DNA of 64,000 bases, taken from contig NHNW01000043.1 of assembly GCA_002786025.1 (NCBI GenBank), positions 186,001 through 250,000 of the forward strand. The letters are read 5' to 3'. The notes under the pieces were generated by a model. The model was not told where the DNA came from, searched no databases, and saw only the letters and a program-made list of their open reading frames with translations. The DNA comes from Zasmidium citrigriseum (Eukaryota > Ascomycota > Dothideomycetes > Mycosphaerellales > Mycosphaerellaceae). Positions 56,827 to 64,000 of this stretch are shown here, piece after piece. Position 1 is the first letter of the stretch, and the number at the start of each line of letters is the position of its first letter. A program made the position numbers and the translations under genes.

Positions 56827-59800
56827 GAGGGGCCCCGTCGGCCAGCCGCCGACGGCCAGGTTGGTGGTACAGAGATGCGATTCTCGCCGGGAGATGCCTT
56901 TTCCGCTGTGGAGGGTGGTCGGGATTGTCGACTTGGGATTGGATGAAGGATCGGCTGCAGATTGCACGAGCAAAGATGGGTTAGACAGGATTCCTTGAGT
57001 CGGCGTCTTCATGTTCAGCGTTGATTCCTGCCTCAGCGAGAGGTTCACATCGAAACCTTCACAGGAACTATGTTATCTCGACGAACAATCATCCAGCAAA
57101 GGAGTTACTCACAGAGTCACACTGCTGACATGGTGTACTGCAGGCGTCGGCGAGTGCGGTCGCAACGCGTGGGTCAGCATGATTGGTGTACTCTCAATCT
57201 CCTAGTCCCCATTAGCAATCCAATATTGACCCATTACTCAAGCATCATGGCCATGAAGTATATGCCATGCCGGGTTCCTTCCCGGTGAAGTGAATGTTGT
57301 CTGTCAGAGAATCTCCGCGAGCAACATTGGTTGAGTTGAAAATCTCGGACAAGATCCAGTCAACGCTTGAACTCCATATGTGTCGGCAATCTTCTCCAGA
57401 GTATGTCGTTGGCGCCACTAGTACGTGCAAAGGCCAAAAGCTATCGAATTCTTCAAAAGCGTTCGAGGGACTCCACAAACGTTGCTGGTCCCAGAACGCA
57501 TGATCGCAATGCCTGTTCAATCTGTTCAGAAAATGTCTTGCAGAAAAAGCTGGTCTGCAACATAAAAGACGTACCCGAGTCCCTCCCAGAAAACTCCTGC
57601 ACAGACAGCGCAGAACAAAGGACTGCTGCAAGATGCAAAAGTCGATGTTTGAGACAATGTCGGCGGCCGGCCCGTCCTCTAGGTTAACGGATGCCACATC
57701 AGAAGAGCACCTCACGACGAAACCATATGCATGGTTGTTTTCCTTGGCAGCTCTGCACAGAAATGATTGGCTTTCAGGAGATCGATCGGGCACCGGAAGG
57801 TGGGACCAAGCCATGCGGTGACGCCACGTCTTTTCGAAACTTCCCAGATCTCATCGACTCGCTACCGGCAGACTTCCACCCGGAGGTTTATCTTGAGAGA
57901 CCGAAAGATTTGCCCGATGAAGACGTTGTAAAAGTCGTGCCGCGGTAAGATTTGCGAAGCCGACACCTCGTTGGCCAGGCGCCCGACTCGAGGCAACCGC
58001 AGCTAAGATTGCATGACGCCAGAGGCACCAAGGACTCATCAAGCAGCGCCGGCATCCGTCTCCGACCGGAAATGCGTTGATGTTCTTGACTTCGATGAGA
58101 CTTGCAATGCGGGAAGTTTGGGTTAGGGCTCACAGCTTGCACAGACTTTTGAAGATTCCACGCTAGCCGTTTCTGGAAGGAGTGAGGCTCACATGATCGT
58201 TGTTCCATGCGGTGAATGAGACATCTTGACACGTCAGATGGTATACTGGCCAACACTGAACTATACCGACATGCGTGTTGACCCCAGCAGCCGATGTCAT
58301 GCTTTCGGTCCGAATACAGCCGGCAGCGGCGGGAGCACGACTCGGCAGGATCGCCGTGAGGGGTCAAGGGAAGAACCAGCTTCAATTGGAGGGAATGAGA
58401 AAAGGACAAACAGGGCAAGTCAGACATGGTCGTCGCTTTCTTCAGAAGACCCCAAGAATACCATGCCCATCTAAAGGCATACGCTCGAGCCTCACGTCCT
58501 CCCTCCCCCTCGCTCCTCCAAGGCTCGAGGCCTGATTTGGCCCGGTTCCTCCCCTCAATGTCCATTTGGCTGATGAATCGCTTGCCACAGGAGCCAACGA
58601 ACGACCCAATTGTCGACGACGGACGAATCGTTGCCATACACAACGCCGAGCTGGTAGAATCGTCGAGTCTGCTCGCTGGAACCATTATAGATGGCCAAAA
58701 TCTCCCGCCGGAAGCTTTCCTCGTCGATTTGAGTATTTTGATCTGATCGTCGAGCAAGAAGCCTTCTCGATCCTGCGGCGGCCTCGCTCTAAGATGCTAT
58801 CAGTCTTGATGTCGACGACGTTGAAGCGATACGACTTGCCTGCATCATGCCGAACACACGCATGTGATCCTGATTGTCTTCACGTAGGCCGATCTGTGCG
58901 AAGAACTGGGCACGAGTGGCGCTTGCCCGTCCGCCGTTCTGCGATGTCGACATTCTGAGTGGTACCAGCTTCGTCGTGTGATCGTTGAAGTCTGTGATGC
59001 AACAAGAGAACGTACGGTTCTTTCAACGTATATATCCTCATGCCACTACCCCTGTAGCACATTCGCACACCTACGTGTTCCTGACAACAATTCGAACTCT
59101 AAGAATCAGACATGAAACAGCCATAGCCTGCTGAACGCATATATAATAATGACAACGATCTTCCATGGAGACATCGGCTTGTGCATGATACATACTTTTC
59201 GCCCGCGAGAGCCGCATGGTATAAGGCATTCGGGGCCGACGAATGAGGAAGTACTATTTCCATTGAAGGAATAGTGGACACGTCGCTATACTAGCAACTC
59301 CTTTGACTGAACGGCTTGCCTAAACTTGTCATTCCTGGGTGGATTACTGAGCACTGAAGTAGACAGTATGAGAGTGAAGATTTCAAATAAGAGCGGTCTA
59401 TTAACTATTGCACTACCCACAAATGTTCAAGAGCAAGCTCGAAGAGGAAATATCCAGGAGAAAGTCCGTGGGCTCCGCGGTGTACCAGGCGATCTCAGAG
59501 TTCTGTTCAGCATACTGTGCCAGGTTTCCAACTTTTTCAACGATCCTCATCAGCCACGAAGGGCTCAGGTGCGCAGGGCTGCCACCGGCGGTGTACTGGG
59601 CAACCCCAGCCCCAAAGGTAACAAGGGCGCTAGTCTGAGCAGGAACTCAGCTCTTATTACTCATTGTTCCTTGTTTGCGGGCCGGATTGCAATTCTTTGA
59701 CCTTTCCCAGCGCAATTCTGACGTGAGGTGCTCATATCTTGAAATAGGAGGAGTTGCATGAGTCAGGGATGTCTTTCATTGACTTGATGGTCTTGAATCC

Positions 59801-60069
59801 CGGGTAATTGGACCCAAGCTCAGGAGATATTCGAAAGGAGTCCAAATCTCTGAATGAATTCCAAGTTAAACACGATCGGTCACCCTCATGCCAGTGCCAC
59901 GTCGTCGAGCAAAGAGCCATGTGGACTGTTTGAGTCATGCACTGCGACGAGAACGAGCATACACCACCTGTCGGAAAATCTATGCGAGAAATCCACCAAT
60001 GATCGATCAAAAGCCCTAGTGCGGGCGGATTCATACCGCTATCAATTTTCTTTTGGACGAGCCCGAAGG
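56827..60069. other. Gene-poor stretch, possible decayed genes
   Basis: No confident gene in 3.2 kb. Two longer minus-strand frames (57245-57814 and 57888-58757) are Ser/Arg/Cys-rich without motifs. On the plus strand, short pieces look more protein-like (SSKAFEGLHKRCWSQNA at about 57450-57500, FPDLIDSLPADFHPEVYLER at about 57840-57900, then RLPQEPTNDPIVDDGRIVAI at about 58580-58640). They sit in different frames with stops between and no joining introns. They may be relics of one or more decayed plus-strand genes. Confidence 0.4.
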
Positions 60070-63000
60070 TCAAGTGAACGATAGCTCCATCCTCATCTCG
60101 CCCTCCCAAGCACCGCTTGGAGTGAACTCGTCAAGCCCATTGATGCGAAGAACACCCTCGCCAGGATCGACGGCCACCTTGCCGACTTCACATGGCTGAT
60201 CTGCAATGGTCAACGACAGATCCGTCAAGTACCCCTTAACGCCAGCGATGGTGACGTTGGCGAGAGGCGGTGCTGAGGTATATGTCCCGTTGATGTGAGT
60301 CGTCAGGATGCCGTGTGAGTACTTCAACTCCACCAGTTTCGTTTCCTCTGGCTCCAGGCTGAAGCCATCATCAAGGTACAGACTACCCTTGGCTTCGTCG
60401 TTGTCGTCCAGAGCGATCAAGATACTCCACGAACCATTTCGAGTCTCGGAAGTAGTGTATCCTGGCTGTTGCAGGGTAAGTATCGATCCTCCACGGACAT
60501 GTACGTTGATGTGCTCCAGAGGTGCATCCATGGTAACGTTCTCCTTTGGCTTTGCGTGGATCTCTCCCAGATTATACCAATCATACCACCTCGTGCCTTC
60601 GCCGATGCCAGGGAACACTCCCTTGACGGTTTTGGTGTTGGGGATGAGCACCGGCGTAACGAGAAGAGATGGTCCAAGCAGGAACTGGGAGTAAGTGCCC
60701 TTGAGTGTGGCATCTTGCGGGAACTCCCAAGCCAGTGCCCGCATCACGGTGTCGCCTTTGGTATGGGCATAGTAGAACAAGGTGTACATGTAGTTCAGCA
60801 GGCTATACCGGACCGCCATCACTCTTCTCGATGCTTCGGCAACGGAAGACCAGCGGAACGCCTCCTGGGAGATCGTGGCTTTCACATTGTGGTTTCTGTA
60901 GAATGGGAAGAAGGCAGAGAGTTCCATCCAGCGGGAGCAAAGGTCAAAGTCGGTGTTGCCAGCAAAGCCACAGGTGTCAGCTCCAAACATTGGAATTCCA
61001 GACATCATGAATGTGAGCGCCTGAGAGATTGAGAGGAACATAGAGCCCCAAGTTGAGGTATTGTCTCCACCCCAGTGACTGGTAGTCTTGCCTGAACCAG
61101 CAAATGTCGAACGGCCCACAGTGAACGGTCTTCTTCCAGGGAACACAGACAGTAGGGCGTGGTACGTAGCGTTGGAGATTTGGAGCCCGTACAGATTGTG
61201 CATCTCATACTCCGTGGTGTTTGATGCATCGTTGTGTGTAGCGTTCGGTGCAATGGCACTCTTGAGCAAGGAATGGCCGGCCTGGACATGGTTGATAACG
61301 TATGGAGGAAAGTTCAAGTTTCGCACGCCTTGGGTCGGCTCCGTTCTCCCTCGTGTGGTCGTTGTAGCTGATGGAATAAGTGTAGTCGTCGACAGCATCG
61401 ACGCTTGCGACGCGGACGCTGCACTGACCGAGGCAGCTTCAGTGGCATTGCTGATGTTGAAGCCCTCAGGGTAGCGGAAGTCTGCGTTGCCCGGGTCATT
61501 GGGAAGCAAGAATGGAGGATGAACGGGGTTCTCATTCAACCGTCCATTGCCACATGAGCCCACGCAGAACGAGGAGGCCTCACTCAGATCAATCCAGATG
61601 CCATCGAAAGGGACGTCCTTGAACCATGTCTTGATCTCGTTCGTCCACCAGTCTTGCGATTCAGGCAAAAGCCAATCTGCCCAGGACGAGAAGCCAGGCC
61701 AGTTGTTTCCATAGTAGTAGTCGCCGGTAGTTGGATCTCGAATGAAGAGGCCCAACTCTGCAGCTCGCTCCCACGGTCCATAGGCATCGCTCTCGTTCTC
61801 GAGATTGGGTGCATAGATGTTGCTGTCAATGATTGGCACGTAGTATTGATTGGCTTCATGAAGCTCGCCAATCCATTTCTGCATGCCAGCGGCAGGGAAA
61901 GTATTGTTGTCACTGGTGAAGTCCTTGTACAGGTCGTAGATATCGATGTCATTCCACAACGCTTCAAGAGGAATGTTTGCATCTTTGTAGCCCCGAGCAA
62001 TGTCACGCATGACAGAAATGTTCTCGTAGCCCCATCTGGTCTGGTGAAAGCCGAACGTCCAGAACTGTTGCATGGCTGGAGTTCCAACGCAGTCGACTTG
62101 GAATTGACGGATAGTCTCCAAAGCACTGGAGCTTCCACTAGTATCTTGACCGCTCAAGAAGTACATGTCGAAGCTACCACCCAAGGTGCGATACGTAACA
62201 TTGCCGTCTCGCAAGAGCCACTCTTGGCCATGTGCTGGTGAAGGTCAGTAAAGCTCGGGCATGCCTCGTCGTAGCGTGCTCACCATTTCTAGCATAAACA
62301 CCATGGGATGTAGTGTCTTTTCCGTCATGATAGCGAGTTTCTTGATAGAACGGGAAAGTTCCATAAACATTGCCGTCGACCGTATTTCCAGCATCGACAG
62401 CGTAGAAGGTCTGCGTATGATTGTGGCCGAGGTGAAAGTCGTGTATGTTCTCCGCGAGTCCATACACGTTGTAATCCTGCGATAGTTGTCAGGAGTCGTC
62501 CGATGAGTCACTGTAGCAGCCGCTGCTTCTTACATCGACCATGTTGGTTGCAAGCTCCAGGAACTGATCCTCAAACACGATGACATGTCCATAGGTAGAG
62601 AACAGCTCTTCATCAGTCTCCGTCCGAAGCACTCGGAACTGGAAAGACGGATCATTGCTCCACTGGAACTTCAACCGACTCGCGCTCTCAGTAGTGTGTC
62701 CATCGCTTCCTGGTTCTGCCACGATGTCTGATCGCAGAATGTATTGTGTGCGATTGTTGTCATCAATATACTTCGGATAAATCTTCACATTCAAGCGGTC
62801 TTTTGTTTGATACTTCACTTCCAACAGCAAGTCGGCGACATCGTTTCCAAAAGCCTGGCAATTTGGACCAGCGATCGTCAAGTCTGCGTTGAAGCCATGT
62901 GCAGTCTGTTCAACACTAGAGGCTTTGTATCCGGGGCACCTTTGAGGATCAGGAGCTTCCGCGTCGTAGATGGTCGGCGTGAGGCTGGGAGCTGCGTTGA

Positions 63001-63151
63001 TCTGTGGGCTCAGCGTTGGAACGGGGCGTTCTGTGCCAGTCTGAGCTGGATTTGAGTCAGTCTTGCCTTCGACTTGGGCGTATATGAATAACTACCAACC
63101 ATTTACGGCATACAAAATAGCCAGAAACAGAGCTCCCGTTGCAGCTAGCAT
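60070..63151 (-). CDS. Secreted GH31 alpha-glucosidase, 973 aa, three introns
   Basis: A glycoside hydrolase family 31 enzyme that releases glucose from the non-reducing ends of maltose-type oligosaccharides. The start at 63151 gives the signal peptide MLAATGALFLAILYAVNA, so it acts outside the cell or in the wall. The N-terminal GH31 domain has GFNADLTIAGPNCQAFGNDV and NVYGLAENIHDFHLGHNHTQ. The catalytic barrel shows FTFGFHQTRWGYENISVMRD and PLEALWNDIDIYDLYKDFTS. The nucleophile Asp lies in DGIWIDLSEASSF, and the acid/base region SHWGGDNTSTWGSMFLSISQ has its Asp. The Asn- and Thr-rich sequence has many NxS/T sequons. Introns 63046-63099, 62477-62533 and 62235-62283 keep phase. It is a complete, normal-length family member. 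Exact specificity (maltase or other alpha-glucosidase) cannot be told. Confidence 0.95.
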
Positions 63152-63815
63152 GTTGCCGGTCTAGTCGGTCGGGAAGGTGTGCTGGAAAAGTTCTGGGAAC
63201 TAGTTTCGAGGGAGCATCTTCGCTTTAATGCCTAGCTCTCTCTTGCACATTCGCCGCCGTATTGCTGTACCTTCTTTCCCCACTGAACCTCAACCATGCC
63301 TCAAGATCGAACTCCACAGAGCTCTCTCCAGGAACAAGTCTAGCGTCATGCAACCGTAGCCTCCACAATGCACTCTCCAGACGCCGCCGAGGGGAACAAA
63401 AGGGCCGTGTCCAATCAGACGGCATCAAGTAAGCCCGCTGCTTCATGCTCTCCGCAAATTTTGGTCAGTATTTGTGCACGTTATGGCGAGCATTTCAGCG
63501 TCAGTTGCCGCTTCTTGGGCAATGATGACATCCGGTGTAGATCAAATCGGCCCTTCTTGAGATCCTGCAGTCTGATCCGTCTTGGCGACGATGTATACTT
63601 GGCATTGCAGTACACGAGTATCTGCAGAAGCCATGGGCTTGATGGGTGTGTAGTGCTATCACGCAAGACTGATGGAACGAAGGTAGACAGGAGAAGGAGA
63701 CGCCGTTGGAAACTTTCACTTCCTTTTCTTGCTGACGTCATCATTCAAAGTCTAAATCGACTTCAGGTCTTGGAGCTTGTGGCTCGACCAAACCGACATA
63801 CTGGTGAGTCAACCC
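63152..63815. promoter_or_regulatory. Divergent promoter region between GH31 and monooxygenase genes
   Basis: The two genes start within 665 bp and diverge, so this stretch holds both promoters. No clear TATA box, operator or repeat was seen. Open frames in it are short and unrecognised. Confidence 0.4.
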
Positions 63816-64000
63816 ATGACCATGTCAGGCCTGAACATTCTGATCAGTGGCGCTGGTATTGCAGGCCCCGCAGCAGCATATTTCCTCGCCAAAGCCGGTG
63901 CAAACGTTACAGTCGTGGAACGAGCCCCGAAGCCAAGAACGGGAGGCCAGAATGTCGATGTACGAGGCCATGGACTTACCGTCATACGTCGAATGGGACT
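63816..64000 (+). CDS. FAD-dependent monooxygenase, N-terminal part
   Basis: The frame opens at ATG 63816 and is cut by the window end. It reads MTMSGLNILISGAGIAGPAA with the Rossmann GxGxxG loop (GAGIAG), then AYFLAKAGANVTVVERAPKP, whose terminal Glu (VVER) would bind the ribose of FAD. R-T-G-GQNVDVRGHGLTVIRRMG follows, typical of the TetX/phenol-hydroxylase-like flavin monooxygenases. Only about 61 residues are visible, so substrate, length and introns are unknown. It diverges from the GH31 gene. Confidence 0.85.
   Translation, partial: MTMSGLNILISGAGIAGPAAAYFLAKAGANVTVVERAPKPRTGGQNVDVRGHGLTVIRRMG

Noticed and set aside
57888..58757. Minus-strand open frame of 289 codons
   Set aside because: Composition is Ser/Arg/Cys-rich with no motif or predicted compact segments. 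More protein-like fragments lie on the opposite strand.
1..64000. CRISPR arrays, bacterial operons, Shine-Dalgarno sites and rho-independent terminators
   Set aside because: No regularly spaced direct repeats were seen, and introns and gene families show this is fungal nuclear DNA, so bacterial signals do not apply.

Overview
The window is nuclear DNA from a filamentous ascomycete (Pezizomycotina). I lean towards Dothideomycetes, possibly Mycosphaerellales, but that is an impression from gene style and not a phylogenetic result. The evidence is short GT-AG introns of about 45-76 nt, usually with a CTAAC/CTGAC-like branch site; fungal-only families (HET domain, Zn2Cys6 regulators, Gal80-like and GMC oxidoreductases, DHA2 transporters); and a retroelement saturated with C-to-T changes at CpA, the signature of repeat-induced point mutation (RIP).

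Layout. 1-5324 is gene-poor. It holds a frameshifted pseudogene, two weak small open frames and the C-terminal two thirds of a histidine acid phosphatase cut off at 5324. 5325-12607 is a minus-strand Ty1/copia element of about 7.3 kb destroyed by RIP. Its low-coordinate LTR looks unmutated while its other LTR is fully mutated. A RIP-mutated tail continues to about 12945, and an NTF2/SnoaL-like relic at 13517-13984 carries two TAG codons that fit RIP leakage. 14.6-17.2 kb holds one small gene and a diverged tandem pair of TATA-preceded units that each contain hairpins.

17.4-32.5 kb is an accessory-metabolism stretch: a 2EXR/F-box-like small protein, a Gal80-like oxidoreductase, a Zn2Cys6 regulator, a HET-domain protein, a secreted GMC oxidoreductase, a coiled-coil small protein, a DHA2 transporter and a second Zn2Cys6 regulator. 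No backbone synthase is present, so I do not call it a biosynthetic cluster. 33-41 kb holds a multi-finger C2H2 protein, a second HET-domain protein and an MDR-type oxidoreductase. 41.6-44.8 kb holds a kinesin-8-like motor, the one clear housekeeping gene. 45-55 kb holds small membrane or unknown proteins, an epoxide-hydrolase-like enzyme and two related sulfotransferase-fold proteins, one with an unresolved exon junction. 55.3-60 kb is gene-poor. The right end has a secreted GH31 alpha-glucosidase on the minus strand and, divergent from it, the start of an FAD monooxygenase that runs off the window.

All spliced models were built by eye from splice signals and reading frame, and each joined model given as intact is a multiple of three.
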